DNA of 64,000 nt from Lingula anatina (Eukaryota > Brachiopoda > Lingulata > Lingulida > Lingulidae). The stretch is taken from contig NW_019774736.1 in NCBI RefSeq assembly GCF_001039355.2, positions 525,307 through 589,306 on the forward strand. Reading direction: 5' to 3'. Positions within the stretch are counted from its first letter, which is position 1; each line of letters opens with the position of its first letter. The translations under genes were made by a program, and so were the position numbers. Below the pieces are notes generated by a model that made no database searches, was not told the DNA's origin, and saw nothing but the letters and a program-made list of their open reading frames with translations. Positions 1-23,416 of the stretch are shown here, piece by piece.

Positions 1-626
1 TGTTAAAGAAAGCCACACACACACACACACACACACATCTACCTCATATTTTTAAAAACATTTACTACCTTTTCTTATTATGTGGTCAGTTATACCTTCT
101 TGATATACACCCTTGTCTACAATCTGCACTTGGCAATACCAATATGTTATAATTCTGTTGGCAGATCAAAGGTGCATGCTGGCTGTGCTATTTTCAATAA
201 AAAAAATCTGCCATAATAATCCTTAAGTATGGACTCAATTTTTCTTTTCTTTTTTTTTTAATTTTTCAATATGGAGTCTGTTAATAGGAATGTTTATCAA
301 CACTGGCAGATGTCGTCAAATTTATGCATGTACAAACTAGTAGGTATCTAGTTTTAATGTGAATTACAGAGAAGAAAACCAGTTATGCCCTTGTGAGCAA
401 CACTAAAACCACTTGCAGGATAGTAGAGTTTAATTGTGGTATTCACTAAGCATCATCATGCCACAGACCTGTGTTATATGGTCAGAGCTTTACACTTCCA
501 GAACAGCCCTCAGTCTGGCAATGTCAATCAGCACTGATGAACTGCACTTTCTTGGGATAACTTCTCATCAAGATGTTGTATGCCTTTCTATAATTTAGTA
601 GATATCCATCTGTTATCATGCAAATT
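1..626. other. Downstream flank of TM2D2
   Basis: AT-rich sequence with a CA microsatellite. It presumably contains the TM2D2 3' UTR; no other gene is seen. Confidence 0.5.
14..37. repeat. CA microsatellite
   Basis: Twelve CA units downstream of TM2D2. Confidence 0.9.
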
Positions 627-3600
627 TTAATAGTTTGGCATCCAATTGCTGCCATCCTCCGGTAAAAGCTGCCCAGTTACAAGTAAAATGATGTCCACTA
701 TCCACCATATCCCAACTCCTCCCAATGTCATCAACTTGCCTACAGCTGTCCCTAACATGGAAATTTGTAAAAAAAGGTATTATATATATATATATATATA
801 TAAGCAGTTTCAAAGGCAACATTATTCATGAGGTATTGTGTAACTTAGATGTAATATCTCAAACTCCATGGAATAAGGCTTCGTTCACATGCAATGTCTA
901 TTTTCTAAATTCTATTTTCTATTTGCGGTATGTCTTATGATCACAGTCTGTGCCCTGAATATCCCGCGGCATAATTGCTGGCAGCGCGAGCCAGTTACTA
1001 TAAGTTACTATAAGTAACTGGCTCGTGCTGCCAGTAATTACGCGGCGGTATATTCAGGGCACAGACCTTGATCATAAGATAGCGCGAATAGAAAATAGAA
1101 TTTAGAAAATAGACATTGCATGTGAACGAAGCCTAAAACTTATCTTACCAGTGTGACCTAGACAAAACCTGTCTATGCCTAAAAAGCCCAGTAGAACAGA
1201 GTAGATGAGAGTGACAACAAAATAATGCCCTGTGTACCTGAAACACAACATGTTTCATGAATATACAACAATGTCTCTAAGGGTTTTGTTTGAAACATTA
1301 TGAAAACAAAAGGATGATTTTTGTTATCTCTTGCTCTCTTTCTGAAATGTGTCTAACGATTTTAAAGTAAAGCTGTGATTACTACCAGAACCCTTCATTA
1401 CAATAGCAAAAATGCACCCAGTAAATACACCCAGTAAAACTTCAGAGCAAGTATCTACACATGGCTGTTTGTAAGACCCTTACTTGATACATGGTACTCC
1501 ATCCTTGAAAAAAGTTCTGTTGCCAAAACATTCGATGTAATCTAACACGCGGCACACTACTTTGGTCTTCTCCACTTCATCATACTTCTGGCCGCCCCAC
1601 TATATAAAATAGCAGGGAATTTGGCATTAAAATCATCATCATCATTATCATCAAATTTTATACCTGCTGAATAATTTTGGGTTTGAAAACAAGACCTCTA
1701 CAAATCAGTGTTAGATACAACCATGAGACAAGGCAGCAACTGTTAAGGGCAAGTACAAAATGTGATATATATATACCTATCCTACCCAAGTGGGGCAAAG
1801 CTGGCAAGTACAGCTGCAGATCATCTGGCCCAAATTTTCTGTGAAAATACTTAGTCAACAATTTCTAACAATGCTAAGCATTAGAAAAAATATATATACC
1901 ATAATAAATATAATGGTATTTACCTTAACACAACCATATCCTAACTCATCCCTAGCTGTCAGGTTCCCATCATGATCAGTTGGCTCTTCACAACCAATAA
2001 ACTCTTCTGGCCTTAAAAAACAACAACATTCTATGATATTTTTCAACAACTGCAAGCCAGCATATTCGGTTGACTGTGCATGACAACATGGACACCCCCC
2101 TACAAATGGATTGCAGGTTACTTTGAACGACCCAATAAAAAAAGTGAAGTGGAATAAAAAAAATCATAGTATGGTGAATGACAACAAAATAAACAACAAT
2201 ATGATTATTTCGGTACAGACCATTAGGTATAAGATCTTACAAATTCTAGATGACATTCAAAATGGTGAGAAAAAAAGGTTGATACACTACTGCTGTGAGC
2301 TGTGTAACTGGCTGACTGCTAGTGAGAAGCTACAAACTTAATCAAAGTTCTTGGATTAAAATATTAATTGGGTCTTCATGCCTAGCTCCTCTAACTCTTT
2401 TGTGGTAAATTTCAAGTTTCTATGACATCATTTAAGGGCTGAAAATCCAGTGGGGTAATTTTTTACTCATTTTTGAAAGTGCTGTCTCAAAAATGACAGA
2501 TGTGGTGCTATTTAAACTTAAAGCAATAATAACTCTTCCTTTGAGATTCAAAATTCCACAAGAAATACATTGTAAACAATGCATGGAAATATATTCTATT
2601 CCATTTTACCACTAAAACAGCCGTTATTGTAGTAAAACTAAAATCTGTGCTTGTCAGATGCCTTTCAATGCCTTTCTTCCCGGTCGTCAAGGCATCTGTT
2701 GCCAATGACATTAGGGTGTCACGCAGATTCTCGCATTCATTCGAGACCAGAATAACATCTGGCGCCAAACCCCTGATGCAATACGCAGATGTAAGTTGCG
2801 AGTTTTTGTACAGTGCATCGGATAATGAAAAGCCCAGAATTGCACACATTGTAGATATAAATGCATTTTGAGCAATAAGACGAATATATCTTATGAATCT
2901 TATATTATTGTTATATAGCGTTGTTGTCGTCTGCTTTTGCCGCGGTTTTAAGTAGGTCACCAGAAACTATGCAATGTCAGAGAGGGCTCCGTCAGTTAAA
3001 ATCTCTCTTAATCTCTTAAGAGATTTTAACAAAAAACCAAACGTTTAGGAAAAAACCCTAGACTAACTTTGAATGCAGGAATGGGGTCGCTGACCATTGG
3101 TAAGTACGGGAAAATTGCCGTTTACTCTAGGAAAATCCAGTTTTTGGCCAAAACGAAGAGCTATTATGACTTTAAATAACTTTTGATCGAAATGAGAAAA
3201 CTAAAAGTATCAACTGTTTAATAATACTCAAATTTGTGGCTATCTGTGTGCCGAATTTCAAGTCTCTAGCTCAATTAGACAAATCGTGTGTAACCCCACT
3301 TAATCAGAAAAACAGCAAAATCCCTGGTAAATCTAAAAGATAGAACAACAAGCAATGTCTTTCGTCCCTCTTCCCCATTTGAACTCTAAATATATTATTG
3401 ATAAAATACATGTGTGACGGCTCGATGTGTACCACTTACTAGAACTAATATAACATTTATTATTTTATGGGGTAAACTTACAGGTACTCACAGAGGACCA
3501 AAGGCCCTTCAGGGTTATAATGATACCCCTCTTCTTCACTGTATCTTTCTTGACCAATTGGTACGTATATATTATCTGTTTGCAGATTGAGAATGAGAAC

Positions 3601-3657
3601 AAATTGAAGTAAAATAAAAAACAAGCTGACGACGGCTGCTCTCAAGGAAGCAGCCAT
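627..3657 (-). CDS. TM2D2: TM2 domain-containing protein 2 (five exons)
   Basis: Minus-strand exons are 3482-3657, 1924-2011, 1484-1599, 1149-1237 and 627-751, totalling 594 nt (197 residues). The ATG at 3657 has A at -3 and G at +4 and begins a hydrophobic signal-like segment. It is followed by a family stretch reading [16 protein letters not shown], then DELGYGC and CRVLDYIEC in the cysteine-rich ectodomain. The C-terminal TM2 domain has two membrane helices joined by a turn with the DRF motif (residues 149-151), then [13 protein letters not shown]. Length and domain order match animal TM2D2. TM2D proteins are conserved membrane proteins genetically linked to Notch signalling and phagocytosis; the biochemical role is not settled. 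An in-frame ATG at 3663 is possible, but its context is weaker. Intron 4 carries a foldback MITE and intron 1 an unclassified repeat. It is divergent from STX18. Confidence 0.95.
779..802. repeat. TA microsatellite
   Basis: A TA run in TM2D2 intron 4, just upstream (gene sense) of exon 5. Confidence 0.9.
877..1133. mobile_element. Harbinger-like foldback MITE
   Basis: This 257-bp element in TM2D2 intron 4 is almost entirely an inverted repeat: GGCTTCGTTCACATGCAATG at the left is mirrored by CATTGCATGTGAACGAAGCC at the right. TAA flanks both ends (874-876 and 1134-1136), the 3-bp TWA target duplication typical of PIF/Harbinger. It has no coding capacity. It shares terminal sequence GGCYTCRTTCA with the element at 16380-16552. 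Confidence 0.75.
2525..3178. repeat. Unclassified dispersed repeat, copy 1
   Basis: It lies in TM2D2 intron 1. Its first part matches 4820-5270 and 20261-20400, and its second part (from about 3005) matches 20420-20594. It includes a perfect 12-bp inverted repeat (2995-3006 and 3019-3030). A minus-strand frame of 150 codons at 2508-2960 is open in this copy but interrupted in copy 2. Confidence 0.75.
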
Positions 3658-3889
3658 TCTCATACGCACGCCATAAAGTAGTACTTCATACATTAACCTA
3701 ACTTTAGTTCGGTACACTTTTAAAGCATTGTTCTCAAAATAATTAATTATATGTGATTTCAAGTAATTAAATTCTTTGCCATCTTAAATATATTGGATAA
3801 AGTTATTTCGACTAACAAAACGATAAAATCAATGGTTCTAAAAATACGCTTGCATTATACACTTTGCAAGACAAGACAAACTCCAGGTC
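3658..3889. promoter_or_regulatory. Short divergent promoter region between TM2D2 and STX18
   Basis: The two start codons are 232 bp apart on opposite strands, so both 5' UTRs and core promoters must fit here or overlap. No clear TATA box is visible in either orientation, as expected for two housekeeping genes. It is inferred from gene positions only. Confidence 0.6.
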
Positions 3890-14536
<10,647 letters not shown>

Positions 14537-15692
14537 GAGGGATGGCAAATTAAGCAAAGAATGAAGACATTGAATTCCAGTGTGCCAACACATAACATGA
14601 AGATCATTATCTTAACAGTTCCGACTGCCTTCTACAGATCCACGAGGGTTTTATGTCATGATGTGAATATCAGATGACAGCTGACATTCGTGACAAAAAG
14701 GTCGAGTCAAGTTAAGTTCAAAATTATGTTTAATATACGCAATGATAGCTCATGTGGGTGACCCTTTCTGAGAAATTGCTGTCAACGGAGCCAAGGATGC
14801 CGTTACTGTAAAGTTTTATGGATGCTTATATAGCAACTTCACAATAGATGCTCACATAGTAACTTCACAATAAAGCTATTTTATATATTATTGTATATTG
14901 AGCAACTGTTACTTTCATGAAATATTTTGCTTCTTTGTCATTATTTCAATATAATGAATTTTATTGTGCTCTTATTAGTTTAAAAATAATTTCACATGCT
15001 TATAAATGACATTTGTATCTCTTATGATAAAAATAAACACTTAAAGTATATTGCAGTACAGTTTATTATCCAGTTTCCAGGTGTTAATTCACAAGAAAAG
15101 TAAAGATAATTGTATCCCATTTTTTCCACCCCAAATAAATGAAAATGATTTACTCATTCATTCTATTAAGTTTGCCTTATTGCATGTAAAATTATAACAA
15201 AATAATTTGAATGTGCATCTCTGACAGCTGGAATATAAATATAAATCTCGCTTGGTACATATAAATATCAACCAGCAATGGCAAAGACAGCTTTTTTTTC
15301 TTCTGAGCAATTTGCAAAGCATCTTAAATTGACTATTCAGGTAACATGTATATAAGATATATACTTAATACCACTCCTGAGGTCTATTTCTAGTTCACAT
15401 AAACATACTCCCAAAAACAGATGGTGGACCACGCTCTATTACAGACTGATTGCCTGACAAATTGAATATCATATTTTCAATTATGACATTTGTCTAATGA
15501 CAGAAAAACCTTACAAAGTTTTATTGTGCTCTCCCCCACCACTTCCTCCCAGAGACTAATATCACAGTGGACAGCCAAATCAAATGGAGCTACCCCAACA
15601 ACACAAATGACCACAATTTATATTCTTTGGGCAGTGTCCATCACAGAGTAGCACTGGGAACATAAATTCTGATGCTGGTTTCTTCATTTCCT
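14537..15692. other. Convergent 3' regions of STX18 and FUOM
   Basis: AT-rich untranslated sequence with the STX18 polyadenylation signal. TTTATT near 15520 may be the FUOM signal on the minus strand. No other coding evidence. Confidence 0.5.
14869..14874 (+). terminator. Polyadenylation signal of STX18
   Basis: AATAAA lies 333 nt after the STX18 stop codon, in an AT-rich 3' UTR, and is the first canonical hexamer there. Confidence 0.55.
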
Positions 15693-18600
15693 CTATTCCA
15701 CTACACATCCTTTCTTCAAAATTATGTTTCCATACTTGGAACATTCCCTACAATAGCAATAAAACGGTAAAAATCAGCATACAAGCATATAACACAGCTT
15801 CTTTTGTTTTGAACATTTAATTTTGAAGAGGAGGAAAACTACTGATTATTTTTCCACACATTACATTGTTGCATAGAGCATACACTTATGCTTCTAATGT
15901 GTTGTTATAAAATATATGCAAGTTCTTAATGAATTTCCCATAAGTTAAATTATGACTTTCTGATTTCCTGACAGTCATAAACATTTCCCACTTTTAAAAA
16001 CTACAGTCAAACAGAAAACTGGACCCTGAAAGTTGAAAATCTTACCCTGTTTGAACCACAGCAAATGCTCGCTTTGCTCTCTCATAGAATTCAAATCTTT
16101 CTACTTTTTCCATTTCTACCTGAAAGAATTGTAGAAATATTAGTTCTCTACACTGGCTCTCTTGCTTAAGTAATTCTTGAAGGGTTTTGTTTCTCCATTT
16201 CTCCCCTACTTACTTTTTTGCCTGCAGCAGCATCTACCAAAAGCTGGTATTTTTCCCAAACTGGCACTTCTAATTTCTTCTCTTTATCCGACAGTACCAA
16301 AGCCATCAGAGCAACCTTTAAGTAATGTGAAGATTTTTTTACTTTTAATATCTTTGGACAGGTATATCTGAAAGACTAAGGCCTCATTCAGAATGGGGGA
16401 CTAACTAGTTCGAGGGTCAAATATGTCCGACCCATTTGAATACTTCCCCATGGGATATCTCTTCAGTATCTATTAACGGATTAGATGGCAAGCTGTAGTG
16501 GGTCACCATATTTGACCCTCGGACTAGTTAGTCCCATATTCTGAATGGGGCCTAAACTACAGCACCTACCACAGTGATAACCCTGACATGTCAATATTAT
16601 AAGTTCACCAAAAAGAAAAGGGAGAGAAAGAAGCCTCAACTGCGCACATGTGCAACATGGCAAATTAAATTCATTCCATTTGTACTAACAAGTGAGGACT
16701 TTGCAGTGGCTCTGCCAATATTTTTGCACTTTTTACTCTTTTTCAACAATTTTCAAAGCACATGTTGTTGTTTAAAGTGTAGGGAAAAAATGAAACAAAT
16801 CATAAGTACGTATTCCAATTCATCTTAAAAGACCTAACAGATTCTAAGTATACAGACTCAGAGACCATATGTACCTCATCAGTTATTGTATGAAACCAAA
16901 TTGTATGCCATCTTGTGGTTGACCATGTGGTTTTGATAACTATCTTTGTACGTTCCACAATTTGATAACTTTGACACTAGAAGTACGACTAGGCAAAAGG
17001 ATATGAAGTGAAGTACTTCCTGGTAAGATATATGTACAGAGCAGTCAAGCAAGGAGCAATAAATACCCTAAATTGATGATCTGGCTACCAAAATCCTGTG
17101 ACAACAAGCAATTTACTAAATACATGTTGTACTCACAGGTTTTGGAACATAGGAATCCAGTGGAAACACCTTTAAAATGGCAGCAAGAAGCTCTGGAATC
17201 CCATGACCTGAAGAAAGGAATGGTTTTTGAGTGGTCATTACGGCATCAAAATAATGATTTTATTCCCAACTACAATGTATGCCAAAATACATAAAAAAGG
17301 TTGCTATGGGTGCAATACAAAAAAAAAAAAAAAAGAGCTGTGTCATCTTTTGGAGACAGTATATGTCTTTTCAGTGCGTTAAATCTTCCCATTCTCTATA
17401 CAGATAAGCCACTTTCAATCCTTAATTTATTGAAATCATGACAAAGAGAGAAAACACAAGGAAGTCATGTAACCTACCTGAAAAACAAAACCTTAAAGAA
17501 ATACTTATTAAGCATTTTAAAATAAACTTGAGAGTGATGGTTAATGATCAGCTGAGTACTCAAAAAATGTTGGTTGTATATTTTTTTCCATGCTGAAATT
17601 CCGTATGCAGCACATTAAATGTAATTTAATTAGGAACTCATGGTTGGTAACTTTCACCGTTTCCTCATATTTCCTCAAGAATTTTTTTCTTGGATATCAC
17701 GATATATTGAATTGAATGTAATTCACTTGCAAGGATGTTCTCTTAGTTTTGAATTATATTTAAACGTCTTTCATCATTGGCCAAGTTACAAACACTAAAC
17801 ATCTAACAAATATTTTTCTTTACTTTTTAGATACTCCAACAAAGTACATCTATATCTAGTAATTAATTACGTCCACATATAACAGAGAGACTTAGGCTGG
17901 ACATGGGAGCTCACACACAAACTCTTTGAGTTCAGGTTAGTCTGTGGTGAAATAAGAAACATCCCCTTTTTATTGCAAGCAAGAGACCTGGCACAGTGAC
18001 AGACAATAACATTGGGAATTGTCTTGAATGAAGCTTTCGTATGCTGTAATTTAATCTGAAAATTAAATTACAGCATCTAAATCACACTAAGTTTCACCAT
18101 ATTTATTATGCTTGATAGGTTTGTGTATTAGTAAGCCCCCCGGAAACAGGCCTTGGTTTAGGGCCTAAATATACTTTTAGATGTTCATGTTACTGACCTG
18201 TATCTAAACAGAAGGTTTATTTACAATATATATCCTTTCAATGCTGTGAAAGACTAACATTCTGTGCAGAGGAAAATTATGAGCATGATGATATTATCTT
18301 ATTTGCATATCAGAAGGATTAAGGGGTACAAAATGTCAAGGAATTAAAAACCTCACCTGGCTAAAAGGAAGACCTCAACTTTTGTTAAATTAAATGTTAT
18401 TGGACTAAGTGTAAACTACCTGGTTCATATTAAAGAGGAATAGAACACAGTTTAACTTAGATTCCTGACAAAAAGATTAATTTTATCAAAATGAAAAAAT
18501 ATGTTAGTGTAGTTATCAAATAAGGCAAATATAAGGCATTATGATTATATATAAAAATTCATAAAGGTTTCAAAAAAGTATAGAATAAATCCCTGACTTT

Positions 18601-21600
18601 CCAGTAATTACTTTTATTTGTAAAACAAACAAACAAAAATTAAGAAAATTTTGCTTTACATTGATACTCATGAAACCTTTATACTGTAAGGTTCATCTGT
18701 ATTCATGGCCTTTCTTTACAAAAGTGAAAAAAGTTTTAACCAGTTGTGAAAAACTTTACATGTGATGTAAAGATTTATATTTGTAAATATTACAATACAT
18801 AAAATTCCTGCATAATTTACAATAGAGAGTGATCAAATCTACCAGGAAGTATAATTATATATGTGTGTGTGTGTGTGAAAGGGAGGGTAACACTGGAGAT
18901 ACTCCCCTTTGAATACCAAAATTACCTAACACAGAAAGGTGCTGCTTTCTTTGAATATTTGAGCTGTGACTCATGCAATTTCTATCTGTATCTAGATCCA
19001 CAGATAATACATGTAACATTACAAATTCACTAAATGCTGTTCCAGGCCTGGTCACATTGTTAAAACAATAAAAATGGAAAATGTTTTTTCTAGATAATAA
19101 CTCCTAAAGACCAATTTGATAATGATTTATGAAACAGAAATTCAGTTCCCTGTAAGGGGATTTTTTCCTAAATTTGTAATTTATGGAAAACTAACAAAAA
19201 AAGTACCCCATGTACACATACAATTTTTGAGTTATTCAAAATTATCATGAAATTTGTGAATTGGAGCAGTTTCAGCTCAAACCAATGTCAAAATCATTAA
19301 GAGACTCAAAGTTTCAGAGCAGGTCTCAAAAGTAGAAGCAGAAGCGGTAGCAAATGCTTTTTGACAATGTGATATGGGGGCAAAATGCTACCATCTTCAG
19401 ATTTGGAAGAAAAAAAAATAGGAAGAAAAAAATAGAAGTTGAAAGAAGTTTACTGCAACAAGTTTCTATTACAATTGGGTGGGGCCCAATAGTGATGCAC
19501 ATTACAAAAACTATAAGCGTATAATTTCATCTTTGTCAGGATTGCTTGCAAAGAAGTCCTCAAAATGAGTACATCCTGTCTTCACCATGACATTTTATAC
19601 TACAGCAAATATCAAGGAAAAACTACTTTTAAGGACTTTGTATGAATAAACATTCTATACATTTTCAAATATTTATTTATAAATACATTACCATTACTAT
19701 TATTATTATTGTTGTTGTTGTATTTTTTCTATTTGGTTGAATTCATATCTTGTATTTGCACTTTGTATATTTTCCACACATGCACCTGTTGCATTGTGCC
19801 TGGGCCTTCTATTCTCAAAATCTGCTCTAGTAAAACTATTGTGAGACAAACACTCATCAGCAAGGTGCAGCTGATATCCACTTATGCTTTGCACTTGTAT
19901 ATATCACACATCTTGCTGACTTACGGTGTATTTATTACAAATTTCATAAATAACAGAAACACTTTTAGTCAACAATATGTAAAGTAAATCAGAAATGTAT
20001 AAACACAGCATCCCTGCACTTTGACATACAGGTTAGTATATGTATGTCAAAGAACTAGTCAAATGTGAAGACCCACTTACTAGTATATTTCCTATATATA
20101 CAACTGACAAAAGTAATGGCTTGGACACTGGCGTACAGCAATCAACTCATTATATACAGATATTTTTCAGTTAAATGATGCTGTGACTTATCTCAGCTAT
20201 GCTATACCTCACAGCAACTAAAGTAAGTAACTGACATTTAACCATTTACCATTTAACAAGGGATAACAATTCTTCACATGAGATCCATATTTCACAATAA
20301 ATACATCGTAAACAACTAATAAAAATACAGTTAATTCTATTTTACCACCAAAACAGCTGTTATCACAATTATTCTGGAATCTGTGCTTGCCACTGGACCT
20401 CCATCGATGGCTACTCTCTGTGATAATCTCTTAAGAGATTAAAAAAACCAAACTTCTTAGAGAAAAAAAAAACAGGGATTAACTTAAATGTCATAACAGA
20501 ATCATTAACCATTGGCAAGTATGGGAAAATTGTTGTTTACCCCAGAAAAATCCATTTTTGGACCAAAATAAACAGCTGTCATCCCTTTAACCAATATATA
20601 AATGTCCACTTGTACACATGCACAAACGTCTGCATACACACAAACATGGCAAGTATGGTCTTACCAAGCATATATGGATGCACTTGCAACAGAGATAACA
20701 GCACCTCCTTTTCTTGACCTGGTTGAGCAATTTCTCAAACAATGTACAAGATAACAGGCATGGAAGAGTCTTAAAGCCAAATCATGGCAGACTTTTCATA
20801 GCACAAATTTAACTACAGAAATCATATATGTTTTTAAAATAATTTTTTGTTGTGTTATTTATTTATTTTGTCAAAGACATGACAAATTGATAAGACATAT
20901 TTTTATCAGTTTGTTTTTTATATTTAAGGTTTAAATTCTCAATTTACTCAAGTAAGCCTACACGAAGCACGTCCATGATAACCTTTTATCTGGCTACTAT
21001 AATCTGTAGTTTATTTTCAAAGAAAGCTTTATCATGTTTTTATTTTCATACCTGGGTAACCAAGGTTAAGGATAAAACAATGAATACCTAGTCAGCTTTT
21101 CAAGAAAACTACAGTATTGTTCACTCACCATCAGCCCTCAACTCCTGAAAGAAACAAACAACTATAAGCATCAACTGTTACACAGGAACTCCAACATCAA
21201 CAAAATCAAACGACACAGGACCATTACCATAAATTTCATTGAAGTATATTTATTTTAATTTTATTGATTAAATATGCAATGAAGGAGAATGGTTAATTAT
21301 TATTTAATTCACTGATCTTCCTACATTTTAAATGCATATATTTAGAATTAAATTTAGGATACAATGAAATACTATTTATAAAATAAAATTGATTCCCTTG
21401 ACAAAATATACCAAACCCTTCTTCTCTAATCCCTAACTCATAACATACAATATTCAAATAGAAATAAAAAGGTCTAATTAAAATGTCACCATAGTGCTTA
21501 ATAAATGAGTTCCGTGGGGGGCTGGATGACTGACTCACCTTAGGTCCATTGCGGCATATGGAACTACCAGGGAAGTGGGCATCTGCCAGAACTAAAACAT

Positions 21601-23416
21601 GACCAAAATTAAAACATTAATGAAATCATGAAAGCATATTTTTCCTAGAAGATGGATGCCTTTGGGCATAAATGTTTGCACTGGTAAAATCAATTTCACA
21701 TTTTGTATGATTTATTGGCAACATTTGTCAGGCAATGAAAGTTAAGAAATATTACATGGTTTTATGCTGCAGCAATGAAATATTCATTACGCACACCCTT
21801 TCTTGGAAAATTCAGCATGGGGGTACCAAAATGACAGATTCATGTTAATTGATCAATCATCACTATTTGTTTTATCTATTCATTTCAGATGTAAGCTTTA
21901 TTGGGTCTATTGTCAATCCATATTGTTATTGTGCTAGAAGAGTTTCATGCAGCAGATTTCATTAAAACTACACTGAAACACAAGCTGTACAGTACATGAT
22001 TTTCCCAGTTTTCCCCACTCCCAGGACAGCAACTGATAACACTTTCACTGATGTAATGCCAATATTCCATGAATTTCCTATTCTACACATATTGTATATA
22101 AATAAGGCTTTTTCATCAGTATACTAATATACAAGATAAACTTGGCACTAACATGATCACAGACTTAAGTAGGAGCATTTTATGATGTCACCTTGTATAG
22201 CAGGCACTAAAAGGAAGATTCAAACTCAGGGAACCCTTTTTTATCATTTACTCAGTTGTTGGTATAAGCATTAATTTTGAGCACAAGATGTAAGGTAATG
22301 TGTATGTAACTGGCTATATACATGGATATTGTAGCTGTCAACAGAAACAGAAACATGAATATGAGATTGTTTTTGTACTATAACAGTATATTTTTCTATT
22401 TTCTTTTTAGATACTTACTCATTCCTTTAATTATGTAATGATTTATATTAATAACCAAATTAAGGCACATTAATTTGTAGTACTATTATTCCCCTGCTCA
22501 TATGTGTAAGTGCATTTTACACAAAATTAATATATGCAAGTTATTTTGATAGTAATTCTTGTCTAAGCCAAGAAAAAGAAATTGGTCCATATTAAGTACC
22601 TGTATTTTCAGTTAAATACTTGATTGTTGGAAATATTTATTCCAACAAAGTAGTACGGTATGTACTGGTATTATTAAAATGCACATTCATACCAAAAAGC
22701 CAATTATGTTTACCAAATAAAACAAGAATGTTAGAGATTTTTTATTATCATCATAGCATTTCTTTTCTATTGACATACTCCCCCCCCCCCCCCCCCCCCC
22801 CGTCCTTCTTTTTTTTATGTCATTTCAGTAATAACGAGTATCTTCCAGCGTGACAGTGCCATTAATAATACCAGTAAATATAGCCTGCGCATCTACAATA
22901 CAAAGGGGAGAGGGGAAGAGCCCTGCTGGAACATTGTTACCCAAATAATCGACGTCATGAAGTAAAGAGTGGTCATTTAGCGGAACCCGGAAAATCCTCT
23001 CTTTTGATAATCCGATAGTTAATCCGCCGTTGATTTCCACAGGTGAGACAAAATTCCAATCACTAATCAGTATCTGGTCTCGAACATTTTTCGATCTCTT
23101 AAATTTGAATACTAAACATTCCTAAATATTTGTCACCTGGTTTCGTGTGGTATATTGAAGTACTGAAACCAAACTATAAATTGAATAAAACCACATAAAA
23201 CTGAAAACATGCATCCCTTGTTCGGAATTTGCCAACGAAGCCGGAAGTAAAATCATGCATTCCCCTGCGGACCTGCACACATTTTACGCTGTACATATAA
23301 ACACGATGAACCGTAACAGTACCCCTGGTCTTACCGATTTCATCTCCATGTCCCATAGAACACAAAGCATGTAGCAGATCTGGAGATAAGATAAATGGTA
23401 TTCCCTTCAACGGCAT
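15693..23416 (-). CDS. FUOM: Fucose mutarotase (seven exons)
   Basis: Minus-strand exons are 23335-23416, 21539-21591, 21129-21144 (a 16-nt microexon), 17137-17207, 16214-16315, 16046-16119 and 15693-15747. They total 453 nt (150 residues); the human protein has about 154. The N-terminus MPLKGIPFILSPDLLHAL followed by GHGDEIVLADAHFPG is the FucU/RbsD signature, and His23 in the MGHGDE turn lies where the family active-site histidine is expected. Later segments are ELRADGHGIPELL, LDSYVPKP, VPVWEKYQ and ERFEFYERAKRAFAVV, then YGNIILKKG near the C-terminus. The enzyme interconverts alpha- and beta-L-fucose in the cytosol, supplying the beta-anomer for fucose salvage. It converges on STX18 and lies head to head with the first cytokine-like gene. 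Confidence 0.95.
16380..16552. mobile_element. Second Harbinger-like foldback MITE
   Basis: Terminal inverted repeats of about 45 bp (GGCCTCATTCAGAATGGGGG at the left, mirrored by ATTCTGAATGGGGCC at the right) enclose a short spacer. The flanks are TAA at 16377-16379 and 16553-16555. It lies in FUOM intron 4, just upstream of exon 5. Confidence 0.72.
20261..20594. repeat. Unclassified dispersed repeat, copy 3 (internally deleted)
   Basis: It joins the 5' part (ending near CTGTGCTTGCCA) directly to the 3' part (ATCTCTTAAGAGATT onward) of copy 1, so the middle is missing. It lies in the FUOM intron between exons 3 and 4. Confidence 0.65.
22825..23037 (-). other. Unrecognised open frame inside FUOM intron 1
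   Basis: About 70 codons are open on the minus strand without an ATG (the first in-frame codon counted as a start is GTG). Its composition is less AT-biased than the flanks (for example RVPLNDHSLLHDVDYLG). No flanking splice signals or homology are recognised. Confidence 0.2.
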
